From the NCBI RefSeq assembly GCF_003989135.1, contig NZ_RYZZ01000003.1, forward strand, positions 37,356-101,355: a DNA stretch of 64,000 nt, in the 5' to 3' direction. Origin of the DNA: Peribacillus cavernae (lineage in GTDB: Bacteria > Bacillota > Bacilli > Bacillales > DSM-1321). Positions within the stretch are counted from its first letter, which is position 1; every line of letters begins with the position of its first letter. Shown here one piece after another: positions 40,687 through 54,791 of the stretch. A program made the position numbers and the translations under genes. The notes beneath the pieces are model-generated. The model searched no databases, was not told where the DNA came from, and was given only the letters and a program-made list of their open reading frames with translations.

Positions 40687-41592
40687 ATGAGTAAAGGTTC
40701 GGTTAGTGGGACTCAGTTAGTGATAATAACGGGCATGTCAGGTGCTGGTAAAACGGTTGCTATCCAAAGCTTAGAAGATTTGGGGTTTTTCTGTGTCGAT
40801 AATTTGCCGCCGACATTACTGCCGAAGTTTCTTGAATTAATGAAAGAATCCGGCAAAAAAATGAATAAAGTTGCCCTTGTTATGGATTTGCGGGGCCGCG
40901 AATTTTTCGACCATTTATTTAAGGCGCTCGACGATCTTGCGGAGACGGCATGGGTTACTCCACGGATTCTGTTTCTGGATGCTGACGATTCAGCCCTTGT
41001 CCGGAGATATAAGGAAACGAGGCGGACACATCCGCTTGCTCCTTCAGGACTGCCTCTGGAGGGGATCAGTCTGGAACGAAACCTGTTAGAAGAATTAAAA
41101 GGCCGGGCACAAACGATATATAATACTTCAGCATTAAAACCGCGGGAACTGAGGGAAAAAATTTTAACAGAGTACTCCAATAATAAAAAGGCCATCTTTA
41201 CGGTGAATGTGATGTCATTCGGCTTCAAGCATGGACTGCCGATCGACGCCGACCTCGTTTTTGATGTCCGCTTTCTCCCAAATCCACATTACATTGAACA
41301 TATGCGGCATAAGACAGGCCTTGATGAAGAAGTGTCAGGTTATGTATTGAAATGGAATGAAACGAGCAAGTTTTTAGAGAAGGTAACGGATTTGTTGAGT
41401 TTTATGCTCCCCCACTATAAACGGGAGGGAAAAGCGCAACTTATCATTGCGATTGGCTGTACGGGCGGCCAGCACAGGTCTGTAGCACTGGCTGAATATA
41501 TTGCGAATTATTTCAAAAAAGATTACGTTACCCATGTTACCCATCGTGATATAGAGAAGAGGCCGAGTAAAATTGATACCAAACAAACCTGA
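40687..41592 (+). CDS. rapZ: RNase adapter / nucleotide-binding protein RapZ (YvcJ)
   Basis: 301 residues. N-terminal P-loop GMSGAGKT near residue 17, DLRGREFF near 69, and a C-terminal domain with [11 protein letters not shown] near 256. In E. coli RapZ directs RNase E to GlmZ RNA; in Bacillus YvcJ binds nucleotides and affects competence. ATG 40687 (GGGGGGAGG upstream) is chosen; the longer in-frame form would run through the repeat element. The yvcK start lies inside its end. Confidence 0.93.
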   Translation: MSKGSVSGTQLVIITGMSGAGKTVAIQSLEDLGFFCVDNLPPTLLPKFLELMKESGKKMNKVALVMDLRGREFFDHLFKALDDLAETAWVTPRILFLDADDSALVRRYKETRRTHPLAPSGLPLEGISLERNLLEELKGRAQTIYNTSALKPRELREKILTEYSNNKKAIFTVNVMSFGFKHGLPIDADLVFDVRFLPNPHYIEHMRHKTGLDEEVSGYVLKWNETSKFLEKVTDLLSFMLPHYKREGKAQLIIAIGCTGGQHRSVALAEYIANYFKKDYVTHVTHRDIEKRPSKIDTKQT

Positions 41593-42565
41593 ACGACCGC
41601 GAATTGCCATAATTGGGGGAGGTACCGGGCTCCCTGTTTTACTGCGTGGTTTAAAAAAATATCCTGTTGATATTACAGCGATTGTCACTGTAGCGGACGA
41701 CGGCGGCAGCTCGGGCCGATTAAGGAACGAGCTGGACATCCCGGCACCAGGTGATATCCGAAATGTTCTGGCCGCTTTATCCGATGTAGAGCCGCTTGTC
41801 GAGCAGATGTTCCAGCACCGATTCGCAAGTTCGAATGAACTCACCGGCCATTCGCTTGGGAACCTGATTATTGCTGCCATGACCTCAATTACAGGAGATT
41901 TTGTCCATGCAATCCAAGAGATGTGCAAGGTATTGAATGTCAGGGGAAAAGTTCTCCCGTCCGCCAATCAAAGCGTTATCCTCCATGCCGAGATGGATGA
42001 CGGCAGCATCGTGACAGGGGAATCAAAAATTCCGAACGCAGGGAAAATGATTAAACGCGTGTTCCTGTCACCGGATAACATTATGCCATTGCACGAGACC
42101 ATCCAGGAAATCCGGCAGGCCGATCTAATTGTAATCGGTCCCGGCAGCCTTTATACCAGCATCCTTCCAAACCTGCTTGTACCCAATCTTGGAGCAGAAA
42201 TTCGCAGCTCAAAGGCTAAGAAGGTTTACATTTGTAATTTAATGACTCAGGCAGGAGAAACCTTGGATTACACGGCAAGCGATCATGTCAAGGCAATTTA
42301 CGGGCATATGGGACGTGAATTTATCTCAAGCATCCTAGTCAACAATGAACCCATTCCTTATGCCGTGCAGCAGCGATATAAAGAAGAGTATGCCCAGCCG
42401 GTGCAATTTGATATAAAGAGTTTATCGGCTCTCGGTTTAGAGATCGTGGAAGATAAAATTTATAGTTTCGATAAACATGTCATCAGGCACGATACAGAAA
42501 AGGTAGCCCATATTCTGTACAATATGCTTTTAGATGAAACTAACCGTCGATTCATTCGTAGATAA
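41573..42565 (+). CDS. yvcK: Gluconeogenesis/cell-wall morphogen YvcK (GlmR)
   Basis: 330 residues, CofD-like fold: [14 protein letters not shown] near residue 15, [10 protein letters not shown] near 44, [10 protein letters not shown] near 60 and [11 protein letters not shown] near 191. Binds UDP-GlcNAc and directs carbon to peptidoglycan precursors during growth on gluconeogenic sources. Start is TTG inside the rapZ end, with AGAGG upstream. Confidence 0.93.
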   Translation: MIPNKPERPRIAIIGGGTGLPVLLRGLKKYPVDITAIVTVADDGGSSGRLRNELDIPAPGDIRNVLAALSDVEPLVEQMFQHRFASSNELTGHSLGNLIIAAMTSITGDFVHAIQEMCKVLNVRGKVLPSANQSVILHAEMDDGSIVTGESKIPNAGKMIKRVFLSPDNIMPLHETIQEIRQADLIVIGPGSLYTSILPNLLVPNLGAEIRSSKAKKVYICNLMTQAGETLDYTASDHVKAIYGHMGREFISSILVNNEPIPYAVQQRYKEEYAQPVQFDIKSLSALGLEIVEDKIYSFDKHVIRHDTEKVAHILYNMLLDETNRRFIRR

Positions 42566-42569
42566 GGAT

Positions 42570-42606
42570 AGTCGATGTTCCTTTTTACAAGGCGCTTGCG
42601 CTTTTC
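42570..42606 (+). repeat. Short copy of the mosaic repeat after yvcK
   Basis: TAGTCGATGTTCC...AAGGCGCTTGCGCTTTTCT, the 3' module of the element, immediately after the yvcK stop. Confidence 0.7.
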
Positions 42607-42644
42607 TCAAATTGATAAGAAAATATACTTTTCGATGGGAACGA

Positions 42645-42832
42645 GTGTCTAGCTCCAGCGCCTAGCCCCTCGAGCCATAAGCCAATCATCTGATGGGGAG
42701 AAAAACCACTCCCCATACAGATGCTCGTCTTATGCTTGTCGGACTTGCGCAGGATGCGCTGACGTCGACGTTCGCCACAGGACGTGGCGGCTCTTAGTCG
42801 ACGTTCCTTATTACAAGGCGCTTGCGCTTTTC
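42645..42832 (+). repeat. Full copy of the mosaic repeat, before whiA
   Basis: About 188 bp starting GTGTCTAGCTCCAGCGCCTAG, with a TGGGGAG/CTCCCCA hairpin, a CATAAG ... CTTATG pair, the CGCCAC-AGGA-CGTGGCG hairpin and the terminal AAGGCGCTTGCGCTTTT. Strongly similar to 49482-49731. It fills the 285-base gap between yvcK and whiA and ends five bases before the GGAGGTG of whiA. Confidence 0.85.
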
Positions 42833-42850
42833 TTATTGGAGGTGGGATTC

Positions 42851-43810
42851 ATGTCGTTTGCTTCGGAAACGAAAAAGGAACTGACAACATTGGAAGAAAA
42901 AGATTGCTGTGGAAAAGCTGAATTGTGTGCGCTGATTCGAATGAATGGCTCGCTCTCGTTTTCCAATCGAAAGCTTGTGGTCGACATTCAAACAGAAAAT
43001 GCGGCGATTGCAAGAAGAATTTACACATTATTAAAGAAAAATTATGAAGTAGTCCAGGTGGAATTGCTTGTCCGCAAAAAAATGAAGCTGAAAAAAAATA
43101 ATGTCTATATAGTAAGAATGTCTTCAGGTGGACAACCCATCCTAGCAGATTTGAAGATATTGGAGGGCGGTTTCACGATCCAGCACAGCATTTCAAAAGA
43201 GCTGGTCACAAAAAGGTGCTGCAAACGTGCTTATTTACGAGGTGCTTTTCTGGCAGGGGGATCTGTCAATAACCCTGAAACCTCCTCCTACCACCTCGAA
43301 GTGTTCTCGCTTTATAAAGAGCATAATGATGCCCTTTGTGAATTAATGAATCAATTTGGATTAAAAGCAAAAACACTCGAGCGCAAGAAAGGCTATATTA
43401 CCTATTTAAAGGAAGCGGAAAAAATCGCTGATTTTTTAAGTATAGCCGGTGCACACAACGCTTTGCTGCGATTTGAGGATGTACGTATTGTCCGCGATAT
43501 GCGTAATTCCGTGAACCGTCTGGTGAATTGTGAGACAGCCAACCTGAATAAGACAATCGGTGCTTCTTTAAGGCAGGTAGAAAACATCAGGTTTATTGAT
43601 GAAACGATTGGCCTTGGCATATTGCCCGACAAGCTCCGGGAAATTGCTGAGCTGAGAGTGGCATTTCAGGATGTGACACTGAAAGAACTTGGCGAAATGG
43701 TATCCGGGGGAACAATCAGTAAGTCGGGAATTAATCACAGGCTGCGAAAGATTGATGAAATTGCAGAGAAGCTAAAAACCGGTGAATCTGTTCCCTCACA
43801 AAAAATATAA
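42851..43810 (+). CDS. whiA: DNA-binding protein WhiA
   Basis: 319 residues. N-terminal LAGLIDADG-homing-endonuclease-like domain (about 1-200; [14 protein letters not shown] near 130) without nuclease activity in this family, and a C-terminal helix-turn-helix (about 230-310; [22 protein letters not shown]). In Bacillus it influences cell division and chromosome segregation. ATG 42851 is chosen, seven bases after GGAGGTG. Confidence 0.95.
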   Translation: MSFASETKKELTTLEEKDCCGKAELCALIRMNGSLSFSNRKLVVDIQTENAAIARRIYTLLKKNYEVVQVELLVRKKMKLKKNNVYIVRMSSGGQPILADLKILEGGFTIQHSISKELVTKRCCKRAYLRGAFLAGGSVNNPETSSYHLEVFSLYKEHNDALCELMNQFGLKAKTLERKKGYITYLKEAEKIADFLSIAGAHNALLRFEDVRIVRDMRNSVNRLVNCETANLNKTIGASLRQVENIRFIDETIGLGILPDKLREIAELRVAFQDVTLKELGEMVSGGTISKSGINHRLRKIDEIAEKLKTGESVPSQKI

Positions 43811-43827
43811 AAAAGGAGGAAAAAGGA

Positions 43828-44085
43828 ATGGTTGAAAAACAAGTGGAAGTACGCTTGAAAAGCGGATTGCAGGCCCGCCCGGCTGCTCTTTTCGTCCAGG
43901 AAGCGACCCGGTTTAGCTCGGAGGTTTTCTTGGAGAAGGATGGAAGGAAAGTGAATGCCAAAAGCATTATGGGTTTAATGAGCCTTGCTGTAAGCTCCGG
44001 GTCAGTCATTAAGCTGACTGTAGAGGGCAGGGATGAAGAGGAAGCTTTTGAAGCCTTGCAGGCTTTTATTGAACAAGATATCTAA
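43828..44085 (+). CDS. crh: Catabolite repression HPr-like protein Crh
   Basis: 85 residues, HPr fold. Residue 15 is Gln (GLQARPAA) where HPr has the phosphotransfer His, so it cannot carry PTS phosphate. Ser46 (KSIMGLMSL), the HprK site, is kept. Ser-P-Crh is a CcpA co-repressor. Follows whiA with AAAGGAGG. Confidence 0.97.
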   Translation: MVEKQVEVRLKSGLQARPAALFVQEATRFSSEVFLEKDGRKVNAKSIMGLMSLAVSSGSVIKLTVEGRDEEEAFEALQAFIEQDI

Positions 44086-44088
44086 TAA

Positions 44089-44128
44089 GAAAAAGGATGC
44101 ACAATCTGAAAGATTGGCATCCTTTTTA
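44089..44128. terminator. Bidirectional terminator between crh and clpP
   Basis: AAAAAGGATGC ... GCATCCTTTTT with inner CAATCT/AGATTG pairing; T-runs on both strands. Confidence 0.9.
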
Positions 44129-44134
44129 GTTGGA

Positions 44135-44737
44135 TTATTCTTTTTTCTCGCTGTCAGTGTTGCGGGAGATAACGTTGTCGATTAATCCGTATTCTTTTGC
44201 TTTCTCGGCAACCATAAAGTTATCGCGCTCTGTATCGCGCTCAATTACATCAAGCGGCTGGCCCGTACGTTCAGAAAGAATTTTATTTAGTTTATCACGC
44301 AAGAAAAGGATACGGCGTGCAGCAATTTCAATCTCGGTGGCCTGGCCTTGTGCGCCGCCAAGAGGCTGATGGATCATCACTTCACTGCTTGGAAGAGCGT
44401 AACGTTTTCCTTTTGCGCCGGCAGCAAGAAGGAATGCACCCATTGATGCAGCCATTCCGATACATACAGTAGAAACATCCGGCTTCACATATTGCATCGT
44501 ATCATAAATCGCCATACCGGCTGTGATGCTTCCTCCCGGAGAGTTGATGTATAAAGTAATATCCTTTTCCGGGTTTTCCGTTTCAAGGAATAATAGCTGG
44601 GCAACAATTGAGTTGGCGACGTTATCGTCAATGCCGCTACCAAGCATGATGATACGGTCTTTTAATAGACGGGAATAAATATCGTATGCACGTTCCCCGC
44701 GGTTTGTTTGCTCAATGACTGTAGGGATTAAGTTCAT
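44135..44737 (-). CDS. clpP: ATP-dependent Clp protease proteolytic subunit
   Basis: 200 residues, serine protease with the triad Ser98 (GMAASMGAF), His123 (MIHQPLGG) and Asp172 (DTERDNFM). Forms the tetradecameric barrel used with ClpX/ClpC/ClpE for protein quality control. AAGGAGG precedes the start. A CtsR box overlaps its promoter. Confidence 0.98.
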   Translation of the reverse strand: MNLIPTVIEQTNRGERAYDIYSRLLKDRIIMLGSGIDDNVANSIVAQLLFLETENPEKDITLYINSPGGSITAGMAIYDTMQYVKPDVSTVCIGMAASMGAFLLAAGAKGKRYALPSSEVMIHQPLGGAQGQATEIEIAARRILFLRDKLNKILSERTGQPLDVIERDTERDNFMVAEKAKEYGLIDNVISRNTDSEKKE

Positions 44738-44805
44738 ATTTTCTTCCTCCTTAAATTGAAGAGAATTATTATCGGTTTCCTTGTTGGGAATCCTCTATGT
44801 AAGTT

Positions 44806-44835
44806 ATGATACACTTTTTGGTCAATTAAGGTCAA
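44806..44835 (-). promoter_or_regulatory. Sigma-A promoter of clpP
   Basis: On the minus strand TTGACC, 18-base spacer, TATCAT. The -35 region is embedded in the CtsR repeat. Confidence 0.6.
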
Positions 44836-44836
44836 A
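44820..44836. promoter_or_regulatory. CtsR operator of clpP
   Basis: GGTCAAT-TAA-GGTCAAA matches the heptanucleotide direct repeat RGTCAAA-NAN-RGTCAAA with one mismatch. Expected to give heat-shock/protein-stress induction of clpP through the CtsR repressor, which is not in this window. Confidence 0.85.
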
Positions 44837-44990
44837 CAAAACAACCTTGCTATAACAATAATTTGTTCGACAATTTTCCAAAAATGTGAAAAAAAGAATG
44901 ACTTTATCCATGATACCCATAATGATTGCATTTAAACATGAAAGCCACTTGCAAACTAATGGAATCTGACATATAATAAAACTCGTTGAC

Positions 44991-45012
44991 TAATAAGGCG
45001 CTTGCGCTTTTC
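44991..45012 (+). repeat. Terminal fragment of the mosaic repeat before tRNA-Arg
   Basis: TAATAAGGCGCTTGCGCTTTTC, only the 3' end of the element, finishing four bases before the tRNA. Confidence 0.65.
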
Positions 45013-45016
45013 TAAT

Positions 45017-45088
45017 GCCCTCGTGGTGCAACGGATAGCACGTAAGCCTCCGAAGCTTGAAATGTGAGTTCGATTCTCGCCGAGGGCA
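45017..45088 (+). tRNA. tRNA-Arg (anticodon CCG)
   Basis: 72 bases. Acceptor GCCCTCG/CGAGGGC (7 bp), anticodon loop CTCCGAA giving CCG (reads CGG), T-arm GTGAG-TTCGATT-CTCGC, discriminator A. CCA is not encoded (TCA follows), so a CCA-adding enzyme must finish it. Position near clpP resembles the B. subtilis arrangement. Confidence 0.93.
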
Positions 45089-45103
45089 TCATAGAAATCA
45101 ATG

Positions 45104-45150
45104 AGTTCTTATGTTTGTATGTTTTTTATACAAGCATAGGAACTTTTTTT
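45104..45150 (+). terminator. Terminator of tRNA-Arg
   Basis: AGTTCTTATGTTTGTAT / ATACAAGCATAGGAACT long stem with a run of seven Ts. The remaining gap to sigL (45151-45442) contains short stop-broken frames and nothing I can assign. Confidence 0.92.
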
Positions 45151-45442
45151 GTTGGGTGCTTTTCAATTGCGGATAGCACGCAACGAATAACACGCAATTG
45201 GAGGAAAAATATATGCCATTTATTAGATACACGCAAATACAATGACTTGATCGGTTCTTTTGTAGCTGATTTGGTATTACAAGTATTATTTTTAATGGTT
45301 GCTAAACTTTTTTGTTGTTACCAACGTTCTCTTTCATATAATGGAAGAAGGGAGAAGGTAGGAATAATTTAGTAAGCGTTTTCAATGGCTTTTTCTACAA
45401 GATTATCTCCGTATGCTGTAGAATAGAAACGGGGGGAGAAGC

Positions 45443-46768
45443 ATGAATATGAGAGCGGGGCTTTTTCAGCAGCAAACATTAAAATTAGCGATGACCCAAG
45501 AATTGAGCCAGGCAATTGCCCTTTTACAATATTCTTCACAGGAACTAACGGCTTTCCTGGAGAACAAGTCTTTAGATAACCCTTTAATTTCCCTTGAATA
45601 CCCGCAGTCGCTTATTTTTCAGCAAAAGGGAGCGAAGACAAAAGGGAATCGTATCACCATGGGGCGGGATCCGAAGTATTGGATCGAACAAATTGGCGAG
45701 GAAACGCAAACCCTGGAAAAACAATTATTATCACAATTGAATGTTAACAAGCTATCAAAAAACAGACTGAAAATTTTTCTGCAGCTTATTCGAAATATTG
45801 ATGAAAATGGCTATCTAAGAATTGGGTTGCATGACGCTGCCGCAGTGACCGGGACAAACGAGACGGAAGTTGCTGAGTGCCTTAATGTGCTTCATCAGCT
45901 CGAACCTTTTGGCATCGGTGCCAGAAACTTGCAGGAATGCCTGTTAATCCAGGCAAAACAGGCGAAACATAAATGGGCAGAGAAAATTCTTGAGGAATAC
46001 TTTCTGCTTTTCGCCGATAAAAAGTGGAAGGAACTGGCGAAGAAGTTACAAATTACTTTACAGGAAATCCAGGGTGTATCCGACTTTATCCAAACATTAA
46101 ATCCCCGGCCAGGATCGTTATATGTTCAGGAGAAACCAGCTTACATCGTTCCTGATGTCGCAGTCGAGCTCAGGGATGGGGAGTTCATTATCACAAGCTT
46201 CGAAAAAAACGCACCTAAAATAAGTACAAACGAATCCTATATGGAACAAATGAAGCAGCATAAAGACCAGCAGGTTGACCGCTTTCTGCAAGAAAAGTGG
46301 CAGGAATTCCAATGGATTCATCGAGGCGTTCAGCAAAGAAGAGAAACAATTATGAAGGTTACCGGTAAGATTGTCGAAAGGCAACCGGAATGCTTTTATA
46401 AAGGAATGTCATTTCTGGCTCCGATGACGATGAAAGAAATTGCCGAGGAATTGGAAATTCATGAATCCACTGTCAGCCGGGCAGTTAAAGATAAGTATGT
46501 GCAGGCTCCGTTTGGAACTGTGGAAATGAGGGCCTTCTTCACATCGACATTGCAAACAACGTCGGAAGAGGATATTTCCACACAAAAGGCAAAGAAAGCG
46601 GTTGAAAAAGCAGTGCATGAGGAAAGTAAACAAAAGCCGCTCTCGGATCAAGATATTTCCAATACGTTGAAATCTGAAAAAGGAATCGTCCTATCAAGGA
46701 GGACGGTTGCGAAATACCGTGATCAGTTGAGGATTCCTTCTTCATCAAAAAGAAAGAGATTTGACTGA
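45443..46768 (+). CDS. sigL: RNA polymerase sigma-54 factor
   Basis: 441 residues. Region I is Gln-rich and short (MTQELSQAIALLQYS). Then come the core-binding region, a helix-turn-helix (MKEIAEELEIHESTVSRAVKD near residue 325) and the RpoN box RRTVAKYRDQL near 420, which contacts the -24 element. Needs enhancer-binding activators; none is encoded here. GGGGGGAG precedes the start. Confidence 0.96.
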   Translation: MNMRAGLFQQQTLKLAMTQELSQAIALLQYSSQELTAFLENKSLDNPLISLEYPQSLIFQQKGAKTKGNRITMGRDPKYWIEQIGEETQTLEKQLLSQLNVNKLSKNRLKIFLQLIRNIDENGYLRIGLHDAAAVTGTNETEVAECLNVLHQLEPFGIGARNLQECLLIQAKQAKHKWAEKILEEYFLLFADKKWKELAKKLQITLQEIQGVSDFIQTLNPRPGSLYVQEKPAYIVPDVAVELRDGEFIITSFEKNAPKISTNESYMEQMKQHKDQQVDRFLQEKWQEFQWIHRGVQQRRETIMKVTGKIVERQPECFYKGMSFLAPMTMKEIAEELEIHESTVSRAVKDKYVQAPFGTVEMRAFFTSTLQTTSEEDISTQKAKKAVEKAVHEESKQKPLSDQDISNTLKSEKGIVLSRRTVAKYRDQLRIPSSSKRKRFD

Positions 46769-46819
46769 GACAAAACTTGATGAGCCTATTATACGAAAAG
46801 GCAAAGGATGATTGATTTG

Positions 46820-47059
46820 ATGCAAGGAGAGCTGCTGCTTTACAGCAGGGTAAAGTGCCCTTTATGTGACAAGGCAAAAGATATTCTAGATGAATTAGTA
46901 AAAGAAATCGGCATCTCATATAAAGAGATTGATATTTATTCCGATGATGATTTGATTGAGCGATTCGGATTGATGATTCCTGTACTTGAATGGCAAGGTG
47001 AAATCCTGCAATACGGCAATATAGATAAATATGGTCTTCTTAATCGGTTGCAAAAATAA
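46820..47059 (+). CDS. Glutaredoxin/thioredoxin-fold small protein with CPLC motif
   Basis: 79 residues. LLLYSRVKCPLCDKAKDIL places a CxxC redox motif near residue 14 at the start of helix 1, and IPVL keeps the cis-Pro position (residue 57 or so) of the thioredoxin fold. Probable thiol oxidoreductase; partner unknown. ATG 46820 is preferred (AAAGGATG about eight bases upstream) to the ATG at 46808, which overlaps that site. Confidence 0.75.
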   Translation: MQGELLLYSRVKCPLCDKAKDILDELVKEIGISYKEIDIYSDDDLIERFGLMIPVLEWQGEILQYGNIDKYGLLNRLQK

Positions 47060-47073
47060 TCAAAACTTAAATG

Positions 47074-47102
47074 TTGAAGTAGATATTCTTTCCTGCTAAA
47101 AT
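47074..47102 (+). promoter_or_regulatory. Promoter of the cggR-gapA operon
   Basis: TTGAAG, 17-base spacer, TAAAAT. It overlaps the left arm of the terminator of the preceding gene, so its own transcript would carry only the right arm. Confidence 0.55.
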
Positions 47103-47128
47103 AAAAAAAGTAGCAGGAATTTTTTTTT
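47090..47128 (+). terminator. Terminator of the glutaredoxin-like gene
   Basis: TTCCTGCTA ... TAGCAGGAA followed by eight or more Ts. Confidence 0.9.
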
Positions 47129-47137
47129 ACCGTAAGT

Positions 47138-47172
47138 GGGACACTAATTGTCTAACCGGGACAAATTAAGTC
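47138..47172 (+). promoter_or_regulatory. CggR operator
   Basis: GGGAC-N6-TGTC-N4-CGGGAC-N6-AGTC reproduces the known CggR direct-repeat operator except for one base in the last half-site. It lies between the promoter and cggR. Fructose-1,6-bisphosphate is the known inducer of CggR. Confidence 0.9.
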
Positions 47173-47203
47173 CCTTTATAAAATTATCCAAGGAGTTTTT
47201 TAC

Positions 47204-48226
47204 ATGCGCTCATTGCTTGACGTACAAAGGAAATTATTACCCGATTTCCTTGCGGTTATGCAAAAACGATATGATATCCTGCGTTATATCAAAATTATGC
47301 AGCCGGTCGGCAGGAGGAGTTTGGCGGTTAGCTTGAACTTAACGGAAAGGACGTTGAGAAGCGAAGTTGATTTTTTGAAGGATCAGCAACTTATTTATGT
47401 GTTCAGCTCTGGCATGCGGCTCTCAGAGGAAGGCGAGGACATCCTCGAAAAGTTAGAAGGCATCATGCGGGAAGTGATGGGGATAGACTCAATGGAACAG
47501 GATTTAAAACGAAAATTAGCTTTAAATGAGGTAGTCATTGTTTCTGGTGACAGCGATCAATCACCCTGGGTAAAGAGCGAGCTTGGTAAAGCATGCGCAA
47601 ACCGTATGAAACAGGAATGGATTGGGAATAATATCATCGCTGTAACTGGAGGGTCAACAATGGCTGAGGTGGCGAACATGCTGACACCTCTCCCCGATGG
47701 CGAAGAGTTAATTTTCGTGCCTGCCCGCGGCGGCCTGGGGGAGGATGTTCATAACCAGGCTAATATGATTGTTTCTAAGATGGCTGAGAAAGCGGATGCT
47801 TCGTACCGTGTCCTTTATATCCCGGATCAGGTCAGTAACGAAGCTTATCAATCTTTTATGAAGGAACCGACGATCAAGGAAGTAATCTCGCTCATCAGAT
47901 CAGCCAATATCGTTGTACATGGGGTCGGGGACGCACTCGCGATGGCCGAAAGAAGGAAGACAGCGCCGGATGTTATGAAAGTAATTACGGAAGGCAACGC
48001 TGTTGGGGAAGCGTTTGGGTATTATTTTAACGAAAATGGCGATGTTGTACATAAAGTGCAAACAGTCGGCATTCAGCTGGACGATCTTGAACAAGCAAGA
48101 AGCGTAATTGCGGTAGCCGGTGGGAAATCAAAGGCAAAAGCAATCCGTTCCTATATGAAAAGAGCTCCTTCGTCTACTGTTTTGATAACAGATGAAGCTG
48201 CTGCAACAGAGTTATTAAAGGGATAA
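47204..48226 (+). CDS. cggR: Central glycolytic genes regulator
   Basis: Repressor of the gapA operon. 340 residues: an N-terminal winged helix (about 15-85; GRRSLAVSLNLTERTLRSEVDFL) and a C-terminal SorC/DeoR-type sugar-binding domain (about 90-338; VTGGSTMAEVANML, VPARGGLGED, VAGGKSKAKAIR) that binds fructose-1,6-bisphosphate. AAGGAG upstream. First gene of cggR-gapA-pgk-tpiA-gpmI-eno. Confidence 0.96.
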   Translation: MRSLLDVQRKLLPDFLAVMQKRYDILRYIKIMQPVGRRSLAVSLNLTERTLRSEVDFLKDQQLIYVFSSGMRLSEEGEDILEKLEGIMREVMGIDSMEQDLKRKLALNEVVIVSGDSDQSPWVKSELGKACANRMKQEWIGNNIIAVTGGSTMAEVANMLTPLPDGEELIFVPARGGLGEDVHNQANMIVSKMAEKADASYRVLYIPDQVSNEAYQSFMKEPTIKEVISLIRSANIVVHGVGDALAMAERRKTAPDVMKVITEGNAVGEAFGYYFNENGDVVHKVQTVGIQLDDLEQARSVIAVAGGKSKAKAIRSYMKRAPSSTVLITDEAAATELLKG

Positions 48227-48259
48227 TATCCTTTTTAAATAAAAACTTTTCCTAATTAA

Positions 48260-49282
<1,023 letters not shown>

Positions 49283-49387
49283 TCTACAAAAAAGTTTGTC
49301 ATGATATAATAAAGTGATAACTTTGGAAATTATTCTTATGGAAATTTTGGATAATTTACTGTAAAGAGACTATAATGAAAAAGAGAA

Positions 49388-49422
49388 AAAGGGGAGATGG
49401 GATATATGCCCTCTCCCCTTTG
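49388..49422 (+). terminator. Strong hairpin after gapA without a T-run
   Basis: AAAGGGGAGA...TCTCCCCTTT with inner GGG/CCC pairs. No run of Ts follows, so it could be a weak terminator or an mRNA-stabilising/processing stem separating gapA from pgk. Confidence 0.6.
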
Positions 49423-49481
49423 AACTGAGATTTAGCTTTGTTTGTAAAAGAGAAAGAAAGTATAACTTTTTCAATGTGTAC

Positions 49482-49731
49482 TGGTGTCTAGCGCAAGCAG
49501 CCTAGCCCCGACGCACAGGACGTGCTAGTGCCGACGAAGACATAAGGACGTGGCGATCTTAGTCGGCCTCGAGGTCATAAGCCAAGCATCTGATGGGGAG
49601 AAAACCGCTCCCCATACAGCTGCTCGTCTTATGCTTGTCGGACTTGCGCAGGATGCGCTGACGTCGACGTTCGCCACAGGACGTGGCGGATCTTAGTCGA
49701 CGGTCCTCGTGCTAAGGCGCTTGCGCTTTTT
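49482..49731 (+). repeat. Longest copy of the mosaic repeat, before pgk
   Basis: About 250 bp. It shares over 100 nearly identical bases with 42645-42832 (CTCGAG ... GCGCTT part) and carries an extra internal module (CACAGGACGTGC ... GGACGTGGCGATCTTAGTCGG) that duplicates the hairpin segment. It ends just before AAAGGAGG of pgk. With the hairpin at 49388 it accounts for most of the 470-base gapA-pgk gap. Confidence 0.85.
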
Positions 49732-49752
49732 ATTAAAGGAGGTTCTTGGGTC

Positions 49753-50937
49753 ATGAGTAAGAAGTCGATTAAGGATATCGATGTGAAAGGCAAACGCGTT
49801 TTTTGCCGTGTCGATTTTAACGTTCCAATGGAGAATGGCAATGTAACGGATGATACGAGAATCCGTGCAGCTCTCCCTACGATTCAGTATCTTTCCGAAC
49901 AAGGGGCGAAGGTAATACTGGCAAGCCATCTTGGACGTCCCAAAGGCCAAGTTGTTGAGGAGCTGCGCCTTACTCCTGTGACAAAAAGGTTAAGCGAATT
50001 GTTAAACAAAAATGTGGCGAAATCGAACGAAGCCTATGGCGATATTGCAAAGGCTGAAATCGAGAAGCTAGACAACGGAGACGTTTTATTACTTGAAAAT
50101 GTCCGTTTCTATCCAGGAGAAGAAAAGAATGATCCGGAATTGGCCAAGTCCTTTGCAGAACTAGCAGATGTATATGTAAATGACGCATTTGGTGCTGCCC
50201 ACCGCGCCCATGCATCCACTGAAGGAATCGCTAAACATTTGCCTTCTGTTTCAGGTTTCCTTATGGAAAAAGAGCTGGATGTTCTCGGCAAGGCTTTGTC
50301 GGATCCTGAACGTCCGTTCACTGCGATCATCGGCGGAGCCAAGGTTAAAGATAAGATTGGTGTTATTGATAACCTGCTTGAAAAGGTCGATAACCTGATT
50401 ATCGGCGGCGGTCTTGCTTATACATTCGTAAAAGCGAAAGGCTACGAAATCGGCAAATCCTTGCTTGAAGAAGATAAAATTGACCTTGCGAACTCTTTTA
50501 TAAAAAAGGCGGAAGAAAAAGGGGTCAAGCTATATATGCCTGTTGATGTAGTGGTAGCTGACGACTTCTCAAAAGATGCGAACACAAAAGAAGTGGCAAT
50601 CGATTCGATCCCTGTTGATTGGGAAGCTCTCGATATTGGCCCTAAAACAAGGGACATCTATGCAGATGTGATCAAGAGTTCAAAGCTTGTGATCTGGAAC
50701 GGTCCTATGGGCGTATTTGAAATTGACAAATTTGCGGGTGGAACGAAGGAAGTGGCAGAAGCACTTGGCGAAGCTGACGATACATACAGCATCATCGGCG
50801 GCGGTGATTCAGCAGCAGCTGTCGAAAAATTCGACCTGGCCGATAAAATGTCGCACATTTCAACCGGCGGCGGTGCATCACTTGAATTTATGGAAGGTAA
50901 GCAATTGCCGGGAGTCGTAGCCCTTAACGATAAATAA
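49753..50937 (+). CDS. pgk: Phosphoglycerate kinase
   Basis: 394 residues. N-terminal [11 protein letters not shown] signature near residue 18, SHLGRPKG near 57, ADD and WNGPMGVFE near 319, and the nucleotide-binding [12 protein letters not shown] near 350. Makes ATP from 1,3-bisphosphoglycerate. Preceded by AAAGGAGG. Confidence 0.98.
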   Translation: MSKKSIKDIDVKGKRVFCRVDFNVPMENGNVTDDTRIRAALPTIQYLSEQGAKVILASHLGRPKGQVVEELRLTPVTKRLSELLNKNVAKSNEAYGDIAKAEIEKLDNGDVLLLENVRFYPGEEKNDPELAKSFAELADVYVNDAFGAAHRAHASTEGIAKHLPSVSGFLMEKELDVLGKALSDPERPFTAIIGGAKVKDKIGVIDNLLEKVDNLIIGGGLAYTFVKAKGYEIGKSLLEEDKIDLANSFIKKAEEKGVKLYMPVDVVVADDFSKDANTKEVAIDSIPVDWEALDIGPKTRDIYADVIKSSKLVIWNGPMGVFEIDKFAGGTKEVAEALGEADDTYSIIGGGDSAAAVEKFDLADKMSHISTGGGASLEFMEGKQLPGVVALNDK

Positions 50938-50962
50938 AGAAAGCATGCTCAAATAGGTATAA

Positions 50963-54627
<3,665 letters not shown>

Positions 54628-54629
54628 AT

Positions 54630-54665
54630 AAAAAAATCTGCCTCTGACGAGAGGCAGATTTTTTT
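54630..54665 (+). terminator. Terminator of the glycolytic operon
   Basis: AAAAAATCTGCCTC-TGACGA-GAGGCAGATTTTTTT. Confidence 0.95.
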
Positions 54666-54791
54666 GAAAATCAACAGCATGTTCTCCAGAATTTATCGCC
54701 GAAAGTCGAGATATCACCAAAGTCGAAATATATCATCGTAATTTAAAATGCATGCACAAATCCAATTTTACCGATACTGTGGTGGTGAGAA

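Noticed and set aside
45064..45372. 102-codon frame overlapping tRNA-Arg
   Set aside because: It begins inside the tRNA and runs through the tRNA terminator; no ribosome-binding site and no recognisable domain.
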